From positions 1-64,000 of the forward strand of contig CAPGDO010000002.1 of NCBI GenBank assembly GCA_948616985.1: a DNA stretch of 64,000 nucleotides, written 5' to 3'. Made by a program: the position numbers and the translations under genes. The stretch comes from MGBC163016 sp910588905 (GTDB lineage Bacteria > Actinomycetota > Coriobacteriia > Coriobacteriales > Eggerthellaceae). Of the stretch, positions 24,270-32,822 are shown piece after piece. The first letter of the stretch is position 1, and each line of letters starts with the position of its first letter. The notes under the pieces were generated by a model, which made no database searches, had not been told where the DNA came from, and saw only the letters and a list, made by a program, of their open reading frames with translations.

Positions 24270-24378
24270 TGCTAAGGTTGGCCTTGCCTTATCCGAGAGG
24301 CGCGAAAGCAATAAAACAGGCGATAGCCTGCATCTCCGTTGTCCGATTGCTGCATTTGTATAAATCGAGCAACGAGAA
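24263..24378. repeat. 11-bp inverted repeat pair bracketing a 94-nt stretch downstream of guaA
   Basis: TTCTCGTTGCT (24263-24273) and AGCAACGAGAA (24368-24378) are exact reverse complements. Each arm also belongs to another hairpin (24235-24269 and 24374-24409), so alternative folds are possible. Between them a small stem CAGGC-N4-GCCTG (24317-24330) is followed on the minus strand by TTTTATTG. No gene is credible in 24190-24442. Confidence 0.5.
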
Positions 24379-24409
24379 TACCCACACTTTTCAAGGTGCG
24401 GGTATTCTC
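24374..24409 (-). terminator. Terminator hairpin downstream of guaA
   Basis: GAGAATACCC (24374-24383) and GGGTATTCTC (24400-24409) form a 10-bp outer stem. The inner part pairs further after an A-C mismatch. On the minus strand the tail is GTTGCTCGATTT, only moderately U-rich. It starts 34 nt after the guaA stop. Confidence 0.65.
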
Positions 24410-24442
24410 CATGAAGAAGCATTATAAGAAGAAGCGGAACCG

Positions 24443-25423
24443 CTACTCCCACTCAACCGTCCCTACGGGTTTGGGTGTCAGGTCGTAGCAGACGCGGCAG
24501 ATGCCCGGTACCTCATGGGTGATGCGGTCGGTCATGCGCTTCAGAAGCGCCCAATCGAGCTCGGGCACCTCGGCGGTCATGACGTCCACCGTATTGATGG
24601 CACGGATGATGGCAGGCCACTCATAGGCGCGAACGCCATCGCGCACGCCGGTCGCGCGCATATCAGGCACCACGGCGAAGTACTGCCAAGCTCCCACATT
24701 CGCCGCTTCCATCTCTTCGCGCACGATGGCGTCAGCCTCGCGCAACGCTTCCAGCCTGTCCCGGGTGATGGCCCCCAGGCAGCGCACGCCCAAGCCCGGT
24801 CCCGGGAACGGCTGGCGGTCTACCATGCCTGCAGACAGCCCCAGCGCCCGGCCCACTTCGCGCACCTCATCCTTATAGAGGAGCTTCACAGGCTCCACCA
24901 GGTCGAATTCCAGATCCTCCGGCAGGCCGCCTACGTTATGGTGGGCCTTCACGCCGTCCTTGGATTCCAGGATGTCCGGATAGATAGTACCCTGAGCCAG
25001 GAAGTCAACCTCATCCCCCACCTTGCGCGCCTCTTCCTCGAACACGCGGATGAACTCAGCGCCGATGATCTTGCGCTTCGTCTCTGGTTCATCAACATCT
25101 TCAAGGAGCTTCAAGAAGCGATCCGTGGCATCCACATAGATCAGGTTCGCATCCATCTGGTTCTCGAACATATCTATGACCTGCTCGGATTCGCCCTTGC
25201 GCATGAGCCCGTGATTCACATGGACGCAGATCAGATTCTCGCCGATGGCACGGTCGATGAGCGCCGCCACCACAGAACTGTCAACGCCGCCTGAAAGGGC
25301 CAACAGGACCTTCCCCTCCCCTACCTGCTTGCGAATAGCGTCAACCTGCTCTTCGATGAACGCGTTCGCGAGCTCAGGGGTGTTGATACGAGCCATGGAA
25401 TCAGGACGGACGTTGGGATCCAT
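24443..25423 (-). CDS. guaA: GMP synthase, ATP-pyrophosphatase/dimerisation part only (no glutaminase domain)
   Basis: GMP synthase converts XMP to GMP. The 326 residues cover the ATP-pyrophosphatase domain (P-loop SGGVDSS at 44-50, then CVHVNHGLMRKGE and the QGTIYPDILES block) and the C-terminal dimerisation domain ending in KPVGTVEWE. The roughly 200-residue N-terminal class-I glutamine amidotransferase domain of the usual bacterial GuaA (about 510-525 residues) is absent. The protein starts with its own Shine-Dalgarno (AGAGGAGG) and ATG at 25421-25423, so this is not a frameshift remnant. It resembles the archaeal split type. No partner glutaminase gene is nearby; it may be elsewhere, or ammonia may be used directly. 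Confidence 0.93.
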   Translation of the reverse strand: MDPNVRPDSMARINTPELANAFIEEQVDAIRKQVGEGKVLLALSGGVDSSVVAALIDRAIGENLICVHVNHGLMRKGESEQVIDMFENQMDANLIYVDATDRFLKLLEDVDEPETKRKIIGAEFIRVFEEEARKVGDEVDFLAQGTIYPDILESKDGVKAHHNVGGLPEDLEFDLVEPVKLLYKDEVREVGRALGLSAGMVDRQPFPGPGLGVRCLGAITRDRLEALREADAIVREEMEAANVGAWQYFAVVPDMRATGVRDGVRAYEWPAIIRAINTVDVMTAEVPELDWALLKRMTDRITHEVPGICRVCYDLTPKPVGTVEWE

Positions 25424-25475
25424 TAAGACCTCCTCTGGGTTGACGGATGAGAGCCACCGGACTTCTCTGGAAGAG

Positions 25476-25481
25476 ATTATA
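25476..25481 (-). promoter_or_regulatory. -10 box for guaA
   Basis: An exact TATAAT on the minus strand lies 53 nt upstream of the guaA ATG. The -35 region is not recognisable. The implied leader of about 46 nt is too short for a purine riboswitch. Confidence 0.45.
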
Positions 25482-25576
25482 GCGTCCTTGGCAAGCGGAG
25501 CCTTCCTTACCAGCGAACGGGATAGGGTAAGATGCGAAGGGATGAAGAGAGGCTAACGAAGGAGCAAAGGGCAGCC

Positions 25577-26707
25577 ATGCATAGCTTTCGGAATGATTAC
25601 TCTGAGGAGTGCCACCCCCTGGTCTTGGAAGCCCTTGCGAAGTTCGCTTCAGAACAGCAGCCGGGATACACGGAGGATGCCCATTGCGAGCGGGCAAGGA
25701 TGCTATTGCGTGAGACGATGCTGCGCTCCCTTGAACGCTCAGGAGCCCAAGACGGCCATCGGGAACGCGTTCGTGATTCCGTGATCGAATTCGTTTCCGG
25801 TGGTACCATGGCGAACCTCCTGACGATCTCATCTGCGCTGCGCCCCTACGAGTGCGTGATAGCGGCCCCCGAGGGTCATATCAATGTCCATGAGACCGGC
25901 GCCATCGAAGCTACGGGCCATAAGGTCCTCACCACCTCCGATATGAATGGGCTGCTCAGCGTCGAAGGGGTGGATGCTGTCATGGCAGAGCATGGTTACG
26001 GTCAAGATCACCACATGGTGATGCCACGCATGCTCTACCTCTCCTTCTCTACGGAGATGGGGATGGTCCATTCCGCCGCTCAGCTGGCCGCCCTACGCGC
26101 CTACGCGGATACCCATGACCTGCTCATCTACATAGATGGGGCACGGCTTGCGGCAGGGTTGGCAAGCCCGGGTACGGATGCCACGTTGGCCGATATCCTC
26201 AAAACGGCCGATGCTTTCACCTTTGGCGGTACGAAGAACGGAGCGCTCTTCGGTGAAGCCGTCGTGCTCCTCGATCCTGCTGCCTTCGGCAGCTTCAAAG
26301 CGGCCCAGAAGCAACGCGGCGCCCTCATGGCGAAGGGCTTCCTCTATGGCATCCAGTTCGAGGCACTCTTCGATCAGTACGGGTGCGAGGCTGGCATCCC
26401 CGGATCAGAGGAGGACGAGCCGCTCTACTTCTCCTTGGGCAGGCATGCCAATGCTATGGCTGCTGCTCTTGAGGACGCTTTGAAGCGCAACGGCTTCACT
26501 CATCTGGTCAGCCAGGGACAGACGAATCAGGTATTCGTTCGAGTGGATGCAGATACCGCTCGCCTCCTTGCAGAGCGGTTCGGCTGCGAGTTCTTCGGCG
26601 TGCCTTGCGAAGGCGAACAGATCGTGCGGTTCGTTTGCTCCTGGGCGACCGAACCTGAGCATATCGAAGAGCTCGATCGTACGCTCCGAAGCCTTCATAG
26701 CCGATAA
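25577..26707 (+). CDS. Low-specificity threonine aldolase / beta-eliminating lyase family
   Basis: This PLP enzyme of fold type I (376 residues) has the family start FRNDYSEECHP, the active-site YIDGARL (D188), and the Schiff-base lysine K220 in FTFGGTKNGALFGEAVV. It probably cleaves L-threonine or allo-threonine to glycine and acetaldehyde. Related lyases act on other beta-hydroxy amino acids, so the substrate is inferred. I chose the ATG at 25577, which matches the family N-terminus and has AAGGAG...AAAGGG upstream, over an earlier in-frame codon at 25532. The gene is divergent from guaA and followed by a bidirectional terminator. Confidence 0.9.
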   Translation: MHSFRNDYSEECHPLVLEALAKFASEQQPGYTEDAHCERARMLLRETMLRSLERSGAQDGHRERVRDSVIEFVSGGTMANLLTISSALRPYECVIAAPEGHINVHETGAIEATGHKVLTTSDMNGLLSVEGVDAVMAEHGYGQDHHMVMPRMLYLSFSTEMGMVHSAAQLAALRAYADTHDLLIYIDGARLAAGLASPGTDATLADILKTADAFTFGGTKNGALFGEAVVLLDPAAFGSFKAAQKQRGALMAKGFLYGIQFEALFDQYGCEAGIPGSEEDEPLYFSLGRHANAMAAALEDALKRNGFTHLVSQGQTNQVFVRVDADTARLLAERFGCEFFGVPCEGEQIVRFVCSWATEPEHIEELDRTLRSLHSR

Positions 26708-26724
26708 AGCTCCCCGGAAAGAGA

Positions 26725-26749
26725 ACGGCGGCCCTAGGAGAGCCGCCGT
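26725..26749. terminator. Bidirectional terminator between aldolase and permease
   Basis: ACGGCGGC (26725-26732) and GCCGCCGT (26742-26749) form an 8-bp GC-rich stem with a 9-nt loop between convergent genes. On the minus strand the tail TCTCTTTCC is U-rich. The plus-strand tail is weaker. Confidence 0.65.
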
Positions 26750-26784
26750 GAGCCTATCGTTCTTGATGATGCCGCGGAAGTTCG

Positions 26785-28173
26785 CTAGAACTCGTCCAGC
26801 TTCACATCTCGCTTCAAGCCGAAGTGCAGTATCAGGTAGTAGATCGTACCGATGATGACCCAGCTGATGCCTAAGGTCATGGCAAGGCTATCCAGGCTGA
26901 TCCACACATATCCGATGATGAAGAAGCCCACTACCGGCACGATCAGATGTCGCAGGATGTTCTTCGACTTCTTCCGGAACATGAAATAGTAGATGATCGT
27001 CAGGTTCAAGATCATGAAAGCAGTGAGCGCTCCGAAGTTGACGCAGCTTGAGATGGCAGCGATACCTAGGCTATTGAAGATCACCACCAAGACGATGGAG
27101 AGCGCGCCGATGAAGATGGCGGCCACATAGGGCGTCTTGTACTTGTCGTGGATCTTGGCGAGGGCCTTCGGCATGAGGCGGTCGCGGCTCATGGCGTACA
27201 GGATGCGCGCGATGGCGGTCTGGGCAGCCAGCGCATCGAAGATGCCCCAGGCGATGGCCGTTGCCACAGCGCAGAGCGCGTAGAGGAATTTGCCGCCTGC
27301 TATAGAAGCCACCAGGTAGAAGGCGTTGTCGGGGTCATCAGCGAATACCGCTCCATCAGGGCTCAGGCACCCAGCGATATAGGTCTGTGCCATGAACATA
27401 ACGCCTACGAGCAGAAGCGATATGACCATGGCCCGGGAAGGCCCGCGCTTGGCGTCTTTCGCCTCTTCGGAGAGCGTAGCGATCGCGTCGAAGCCGAGGA
27501 ACGAGAGCACGCCCAGAGACACAGCCCCCATGACCAGATCCATGCTGAAGGTCTCAGCGTTATAGAAGGGCTGGAGCGTGAACCCGTTGGAAAGCGGATC
27601 GGTAGCCAGCCACCAGATGCCCATGACGAGGAAGACCACCAACACGATGATCTCCGCCACGAGGGCGATCCGGTTCAAGAGCGCAGTGAGCTCGATGCCG
27701 CGAACATTCACGAAGGTGTTGAAGACCACAAAGATGAGACCCCAGACGAGCGTCGGCACGCCAGGAATAAGGCCGGACATGGCCTGGGCGGCCACTACAT
27801 AGAGCAAGGTAGGGACCAGCATATAATCCAAGAGCATGGTCCAGCCGGTCACGAAGCCCACGCCCTTGCCCACGCCCCGGGATGTGTATCCATAAACGGA
27901 ACCGGACACCGGGAATTCCCGGGAGAGCGTAGCGTAGGATACGGCGGTGAATATCATGGCCACCATACCGATCAGATACACGAGCGACGGCATGCCGCCT
28001 GAACCGTTGAAAACATCTCCATAGATGCCGAATGGAGCGATAGGCACCATGAATATCAAGCCGTAGACGATCATATCCGGGACCGTCAACGCTCGTTTCA
28101 ATTCTTGCTTGTATCCCATCTCCTCCAGCGCTTCGCTTGAGGATTCGATGGAATCCATCATCTCTTTAGACAT
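26785..28173 (-). CDS. APC-superfamily amino acid/amine permease
   Basis: The 462-residue protein has about twelve hydrophobic helices, an acidic N-terminal tail and the APC hallmark GxxYxxxSRGVGKGVGFVTGW region followed by FDAIATLSEEAKDAKRGPSRAM, the conserved segment between helices 6 and 7. Such permeases take up amino acids, amines or related compounds by proton symport or exchange. Its gene lies 43 nt downstream of an acetamidase/formamidase-family gene on the same strand, suggesting uptake of, or exchange with, an amide or amine handled by that enzyme. The start ATG at 28171-28173 has GGAGGGGGAG upstream, and a small hairpin with an A6 loop lies in the gap. Confidence 0.9.
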   Translation of the reverse strand: MSKEMMDSIESSSEALEEMGYKQELKRALTVPDMIVYGLIFMVPIAPFGIYGDVFNGSGGMPSLVYLIGMVAMIFTAVSYATLSREFPVSGSVYGYTSRGVGKGVGFVTGWTMLLDYMLVPTLLYVVAAQAMSGLIPGVPTLVWGLIFVVFNTFVNVRGIELTALLNRIALVAEIIVLVVFLVMGIWWLATDPLSNGFTLQPFYNAETFSMDLVMGAVSLGVLSFLGFDAIATLSEEAKDAKRGPSRAMVISLLLVGVMFMAQTYIAGCLSPDGAVFADDPDNAFYLVASIAGGKFLYALCAVATAIAWGIFDALAAQTAIARILYAMSRDRLMPKALAKIHDKYKTPYVAAIFIGALSIVLVVIFNSLGIAAISSCVNFGALTAFMILNLTIIYYFMFRKKSKNILRHLIVPVVGFFIIGYVWISLDSLAMTLGISWVIIGTIYYLILHFGLKRDVKLDEF

Positions 28174-28189
28174 GCTCCCCCTCCTTGTT

Positions 28190-28207
28190 CGACGCTTTTT
28201 TGCGTCG
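28190..28207 (-). other. Intercistronic hairpin ahead of the permease Shine-Dalgarno
   Basis: CGACGC (28190-28195) and GCGTCG (28202-28207) form a 6-bp stem around six T (A on the minus strand). It fills most of the 43-nt gap between the amidase stop and the permease start. No U-tract follows in the direction of transcription, so it is not a standard terminator. Confidence 0.45.
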
Positions 28208-28216
28208 CTTGGGTCA

Positions 28217-29128
28217 TCATCCTTCTATCTGGAAACCGTAGGCATCCAGCACGTACTTGGGAACCATGAAGCGGACCGTCTCCTCTGGGTCGACCATCTG
28301 GCACACGCGCACATCCCCTACGAGGGAGAACAACATGACGAGTTCTGCTTCGTCTATCCCCGTGCGCTCGTGGACGAGATCGACCATCTGATGGACCGCC
28401 TCGTCCGCCGCTTCGTCCAACGTTGGCCTTGAGGCGATGATGCCCATGTGCGTGGGGGTCACCAGGAGCGGATTCGGAAGGGAGAGCTGAGGGAGTGCGG
28501 TCAGCTGCACCGTGGCGTAGCCTGCGACCTCGGCCCCAGAGACGCTGATCTCCCCATCACCCATGACCGCATGCATATCCCCGCAACCGAAGAGTGCGCC
28601 TGGTGCAGTCACTGGGAAGTAGAGCACGGCACCCTCCCCTATCTCCGTGCAATCCATATTGCCACCGTGAGGACCAGGGGTGCCACAATTGACAGGGTCT
28701 CCTTCGGGAGCCACGCCAATCACTCCGATCATCGGCTTCAAAGGGATGCTCAGCTTCTCAGTCCAGACCAGATGATCCCCTTCTATCCGATTGATGGAGG
28801 TGGCCCACCCTTTGAAGCGGTCACCGCAGACGCCTTCATCCTCGCCGGTGCAAGAAGCGGTTCGGCCATCCAGCTCTATCTTCTGGATCTGCACCTTGAG
28901 GGCACCGCCTGGCATGGCTCCCTCTACATAGATGGGGCCGGTGGCGGGATTGATGCGATCCCAATCGATCTCATCCAGCTCGTCTTCGGGTGTGCGCACT
29001 TGGTTGCCGAAGCAATCCATCGTGCGGATGCGCACGGTATCCCCTGACGCTACCCTCAGAACAGGTTCGGCATCTTGGGCGAAGGCATAGATGACGCGCT
29101 CATCCCCCAGTTCATGCAGCTTGCTCAT
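28217..29128 (-). CDS. Acetamidase/formamidase family protein
   Basis: The 303-residue protein carries FmdA/AmdA family features: ATGPIYVEGAMPGGALKVQI, the GxPGPHGGNMDCTEI metal-binding region, LYFPVTAPGALFGCGDMHAVMGDGE and EVAGYATV. These zinc enzymes hydrolyse formamide, acetamide or other short amides to acid and ammonia. The start is ATG 29126-29128 (MSKLHELGDERV) with AAGGAG almost adjacent, a short spacing. Ammonia released here could feed GdhA or the amidotransferase-less GMP synthase, but this link is speculative. It lies between rnhA (26 nt upstream) and the permease gene. Confidence 0.9.
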   Translation of the reverse strand: MSKLHELGDERVIYAFAQDAEPVLRVASGDTVRIRTMDCFGNQVRTPEDELDEIDWDRINPATGPIYVEGAMPGGALKVQIQKIELDGRTASCTGEDEGVCGDRFKGWATSINRIEGDHLVWTEKLSIPLKPMIGVIGVAPEGDPVNCGTPGPHGGNMDCTEIGEGAVLYFPVTAPGALFGCGDMHAVMGDGEISVSGAEVAGYATVQLTALPQLSLPNPLLVTPTHMGIIASRPTLDEAADEAVHQMVDLVHERTGIDEAELVMLFSLVGDVRVCQMVDPEETVRFMVPKYVLDAYGFQIEG

Positions 29129-29154
29129 AGCTCCTTCTTTCTCTTGGGATCGGG

Positions 29155-29643
29155 TCAACCCTCATAGCCGATATCTCGGGACAGGTTCTCTCCGTCTGCA
29201 GCCGCGGTAGCAAGAGCATCGCAACGCTCGTTCTCAGGATGCCCTGCATGGCCTTTGATCCACCCGAAGGTGACCTCATGCCCATCCATGGCGGCCAAGA
29301 GCTCCTCCCACAGATCGCGATTCGCCACAGGCTCCCGCTTCGCATTCTTCCAGCCTTTGCGCTTCCATGAGGATATCCAATCCTTATTGAAGGCATCAGC
29401 GACGTACTTCGAATCCGTTTGGACATGCACGCGACAAGGATGCTTCAATGCTTGGAATGCGCGTATGACCCCTAGAAGCTCCATGCGGTTGTTGGTGGTC
29501 AGCTGGAAGCCCTCAGAGAGCTCGCGCTCATGGATCTGGCCGTTCGCGTCCCTGAAGCGCAGCAGCGCGCCGAACCCCCCATTACCGGGATTCCCGCGCG
29601 CCGCGCCGTCGGTATATATCTGGACCTCGTGCAAGGTCAACAT
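29155..29643 (-). CDS. rnhA: Ribonuclease HI
   Basis: RNase HI degrades the RNA strand of RNA-DNA hybrids. The 162-residue protein has the complete catalytic set D12 (IYTDGAARGNPG), E55 (NNRMELL), D77 (VQTDSKYV) and D142 (ERCDALA), plus H132 in KGHAGHPENE and the basic handle region SSWKRKGWKNAKREPV found in E. coli-type enzymes. The ATG lies 10 nt after the hppA stop, so it is probably translated from the hppA transcript. CGGAG precedes the start. Confidence 0.96.
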   Translation of the reverse strand: MLTLHEVQIYTDGAARGNPGNGGFGALLRFRDANGQIHERELSEGFQLTTNNRMELLGVIRAFQALKHPCRVHVQTDSKYVADAFNKDWISSWKRKGWKNAKREPVANRDLWEELLAAMDGHEVTFGWIKGHAGHPENERCDALATAAADGENLSRDIGYEG

Positions 29644-29653
29644 CCGCTCCGTA

Positions 29654-31792
29654 CTAGAGCATGGACTGGATCAAGATGAAGAGCGGGCTGAAGGTCAGAG
29701 ATACGATGGTCATCAGATTGATGAGGATGTTCATGGAAGGACCGGAGGTATCCTTGAACGGATCGCCCACGGTGTCGCCCACGACAGCTGCCTTGTGGGC
29801 CTCAGACCCCTTGCCACCGAAGTAACCCTGCTCGATGTACTTCTTGGCATTATCCCAAGCGCCACCAGCGTTGGACATGAAGATAGCCATCAGCATGCCC
29901 GTGGCCACCGCACCCGCCAAGAAGCCGCCCAGCATCGCTGGATCGATGCAGCCGATGACGATGGGAACCACGATGGAGATGATGCCCGGAGCCATCATCT
30001 CGTGCAGAGCCGAGGTGGTGGAGATGCCCACGCACTTGTCATACTCAGGCTGAGCCTTGTATTCCATGATGCCAGGGATCTCGCGGAACTGGCGACGAAC
30101 CTCTTCCACCATGGCATGGGCTGCCCGTGAGACAGCACCCATGGTGAGCGCTGCGAACATGAAGGGCATCATGGCACCCACGAAGATGCCCGCCACGATC
30201 AGCGGATCGGTGAGGGACAGCTCGAAGCTGGGGATGTAGTTGTGCATGGTGGCCTGATAGGACACGAACAGCGAGATGGCTGACAGACCCGCCGAGGAGA
30301 TGGCGAAACCCTTGGCGATGGCCGCCGTGGTGTTGCCTACCGCATCCAGGGCGTCCGTGCGGTCACGGACCTCTTCGGGAAGCCCTGCCATCTCAGCGAT
30401 GCCGCCCGCATTGTCAGCTACCGGACCATAGGCATCAACGCCGATGGTGATGGCGGTGTTGGAGAGCATGCCCGTGGCAGCCAGGCCGACACCGAAGAGG
30501 CCAACAGCGATGGCGTTGTCAGTGGAAGCCTCAGGGAAGGCCATGTTGCCGAAGAGGAAGGCACCGATGATGGCCAAGGCAACGAGGCAGATGGGGGCGA
30601 TGGTAGAGAGCATGCCCGTACCCAGACCCTCGATGATGACGGTGGCAGCGCCCGTCTCGGCCGCCTCTGCGATCTTATGGACCGGCTTGTAGTGATCAGA
30701 GCAGAAGTACTCGGTGATCTTGCCGATGGCCAGGCCGGCGATGAGGCCGCAGAGCACGCTGCCGAAGAGCCACAGCGGCTGGGCTTCTACAGCCATGCCG
30801 TTCCAAACGAAGAAGATGCCCAAGATCACGAGGATCTCAAGGCCGGCAGCCACATAGGTTCCCCTGTTCAGAGCCTTATGCAGGTCAGCCCCTTCCTTGG
30901 TGCGAACGGCGAACAGACCGATGATGGAGGTGATGATGCCGCAGGCAGCGATGACTACCGGGACGACCATGGCCCAGATGAGATCAGCGCCAACGAAGTA
31001 GCCGCCCAAGGCACCGAAGGTGATTGCCAGGATGGTGGGAGCCAGGATGGAACCGGTGTAGCTCTCGAAGAGGTCAGCACCCATGCCGGCTACGTCACCC
31101 ACGTTGTCACCAACGTTGTCAGCGATGGTCGCCGGGTTGCGCGGGTCGTCCTCGGGGATGCCTGCCTCTACCTTGCCCACCAGGTCAGCGCCTACGTCGG
31201 CTGCTTTGGTGTAGATGCCGCCGCCCACACGAGCAAAGAGAGCCACAGCCGATGCGCCGGTAGCGAAGCCCTCTACCATGCCGATGTGCTCATGGGCCAG
31301 ATGCATGACCTCACCCGTCACATCGATGCCGGAGATGCCGCTGAATACCAGGAGCACCAGCCACAGGGAGAGACCCAGGAGGGCGAAGGAGGCTACGCAG
31401 AGGCCCATGGTGAGACCGCTGCGGAAGCTCACGGTGAGCGCTTTTGCTACGCTGGTCTCCGCAGCATAGGCCGTGCGCGTGTTCGCACGCGTTGCCACGT
31501 GCATGCCCACGTACCCGGCAGCTGCAGAGAGGACGCCGCCTGTGATGAACGCGAGAGCCGTCACCCAGGAGAGCGCTATGGCCATCACGATGGCGACCAC
31601 CACCATGAAGATCACGAGCAGCTTGTACTCGCTCATGAGGAACGCCTTGGCGCCCTGTTGGATCTTGATGGAGATGGAGTTCATCTTCTCAGATCCAGGA
31701 TCCTGCCTGAGGACCCAGCTTCCCAGATACGCCGCGAAGAAGATACCGACTGCGGCGCAGATGGGAGCTATCCACGCTATTGCCGTTGTCAC
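29654..31792 (-). CDS. hppA: Membrane-bound ion-translocating pyrophosphatase
   Basis: This integral membrane enzyme hydrolyses pyrophosphate and pumps protons and/or sodium. The 712 residues contain about 16 helices and the hallmark DVGADLVGKVEAGIPEDDPRNPATIADNVGDNVGDVAG, with a second DNAGGIAEMAG site and the final DTVGDPFKDTSGP. In GNTTAAIAKGFAISSAGL the residue equivalent to A460 of potassium-dependent enzymes is alanine rather than lysine, suggesting potassium stimulation. Proton versus sodium specificity cannot be decided by eye. I place the start at GTG 31790-31792 (AAAGGTG 7 nt upstream), which gives the usual short luminal N-terminus. A small hairpin adjoins the Shine-Dalgarno. Confidence 0.95.
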   Translation of the reverse strand: MTTAIAWIAPICAAVGIFFAAYLGSWVLRQDPGSEKMNSISIKIQQGAKAFLMSEYKLLVIFMVVVAIVMAIALSWVTALAFITGGVLSAAAGYVGMHVATRANTRTAYAAETSVAKALTVSFRSGLTMGLCVASFALLGLSLWLVLLVFSGISGIDVTGEVMHLAHEHIGMVEGFATGASAVALFARVGGGIYTKAADVGADLVGKVEAGIPEDDPRNPATIADNVGDNVGDVAGMGADLFESYTGSILAPTILAITFGALGGYFVGADLIWAMVVPVVIAACGIITSIIGLFAVRTKEGADLHKALNRGTYVAAGLEILVILGIFFVWNGMAVEAQPLWLFGSVLCGLIAGLAIGKITEYFCSDHYKPVHKIAEAAETGAATVIIEGLGTGMLSTIAPICLVALAIIGAFLFGNMAFPEASTDNAIAVGLFGVGLAATGMLSNTAITIGVDAYGPVADNAGGIAEMAGLPEEVRDRTDALDAVGNTTAAIAKGFAISSAGLSAISLFVSYQATMHNYIPSFELSLTDPLIVAGIFVGAMMPFMFAALTMGAVSRAAHAMVEEVRRQFREIPGIMEYKAQPEYDKCVGISTTSALHEMMAPGIISIVVPIVIGCIDPAMLGGFLAGAVATGMLMAIFMSNAGGAWDNAKKYIEQGYFGGKGSEAHKAAVVGDTVGDPFKDTSGPSMNILINLMTIVSLTFSPLFILIQSML

Positions 31793-31806
31793 TGTCTTAC
31801 ACCTTT

Positions 31807-31828
31807 CCCTCAAGGACACATATGAGGG
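31807..31828 (-). other. Hairpin in the hppA leader next to the Shine-Dalgarno
   Basis: CCCTCA (31807-31812) and TGAGGG (31823-31828) form a 6-bp stem with a 10-nt loop. On the minus strand the stem ends directly before the AAAGGTG ribosome-binding site of hppA. It could modulate ribosome access or protect the 5' end. Confidence 0.4.
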
Positions 31829-31901
31829 AGAATGTACAGGAAAACGACCCGACAAGCGGCCATCAATCAGCAGATGGTCGGCCCTGACGGGCGCATGACC
31901 T

Positions 31902-32822
31902 TCAGGGGAGCTGGGAGGTAGCCTCTATGTCTTGTCGGATCTGGGATGCCAGCGCCTCAGGACCGTCGAATTTGATCATGGGGCGCAGATAGCGGATGAA
32001 CTGGAGTGTGAGCTCTTCAGCATAGATGTCCCCGGAGAACCCCAGCAGATGGGCTTCCACTGTGTGGTTGTGAACCCCTTCGAAGGTCACAGGAACCCCT
32101 ACGGATATGGCCGCCTTGAAGCGTTGTCCGTCGACGATAGCATACCCTGCATAGACCCCATCGGCTGGGATGAGGCCTTCGGCGGGAACCTGCAGGTTCG
32201 CTGTAGCGATGCCCATCTCACGGCCCACCTGGCGTCCGGCCACTACCTTACCTGACAAGGCGAAGGGCTGCCCTAAGAGCCTTCCCGCCTCTTCTACCTT
32301 GCCCTCCGAGATGAGCGCCCGGATGCGCGTGGAGGTCACAGGATGTCCTTCCTGCTGGAAGAGCGGCAGAGCAACCACCTCCATGCCGTGATCGTCACCC
32401 CAGGCTTTGAGTAGGCTGACATCCCCTGAAGCCTGGCACCCGAATCTGAGATCCTCCCCTACGAACAGCATCTTGGGAGCCCCTGAGGAGAACAGCGCAT
32501 CCAAGAACCTCTCCGGCTGCATGGTGCGCACGGTCTCATCGAAGACGATGGTGACCACCTCGCCAACACCGGAGGCAGCCAGATGCGTCAAGCGGTCTTC
32601 ATTGCTCATGAGCTTTCCCAGCTTCCCAGGAGCGAATACCTCATCGGGATCTATGTCGAAGGTGATGATCATGGATGTTCTGCCCTGGGCGTGGGCTTCG
32701 TCCAGGGTCTTCTCCAGGATGAACCGATGGCCTTGATGGAGGCCGTCGAAGACGCCGAAAGCGCAGGATGTCCCCGGGAAGAGAGGGTGCGAGGGCAGGG
32801 TGCGTATCTCAGATGACCCCAC
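31902..32822 (-). CDS. ribF: Bifunctional riboflavin kinase/FMN adenylyltransferase
   Basis: RibF makes FMN and FAD from riboflavin. The 306 residues have the N-terminal nucleotidyltransferase part (AFGVFDGLHQGHRFIL, the HxGH-like motif; TSTRIRALISEG) and the C-terminal kinase part (GKVVAGRQVGREMGIATANLQ..., and HLLGFSGDIYAEELTLQFIRYLRPM). The start is best placed at GTG 32820-32822 with AAGGGGGT upstream, overlapping the last 14 nt of truB. The open frame continues upstream inside truB but without homology-like sequence. It is the last gene of the rimP-nusA-infB operon, a common location. Confidence 0.94.
   Translation of the reverse strand: MGSSEIRTLPSHPLFPGTSCAFGVFDGLHQGHRFILEKTLDEAHAQGRTSMIITFDIDPDEVFAPGKLGKLMSNEDRLTHLAASGVGEVVTIVFDETVRTMQPERFLDALFSSGAPKMLFVGEDLRFGCQASGDVSLLKAWGDDHGMEVVALPLFQQEGHPVTSTRIRALISEGKVEEAGRLLGQPFALSGKVVAGRQVGREMGIATANLQVPAEGLIPADGVYAGYAIVDGQRFKAAISVGVPVTFEGVHNHTVEAHLLGFSGDIYAEELTLQFIRYLRPMIKFDGPEALASQIRQDIEATSQLP

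Noticed and set aside
24225..24452. Minus-strand 75-codon open frame between guaA and the ABM-like gene
   Set aside because: It runs through the guaA terminator and other hairpins, overlaps the guaA end, and its sequence has no protein-like pattern or Shine-Dalgarno.
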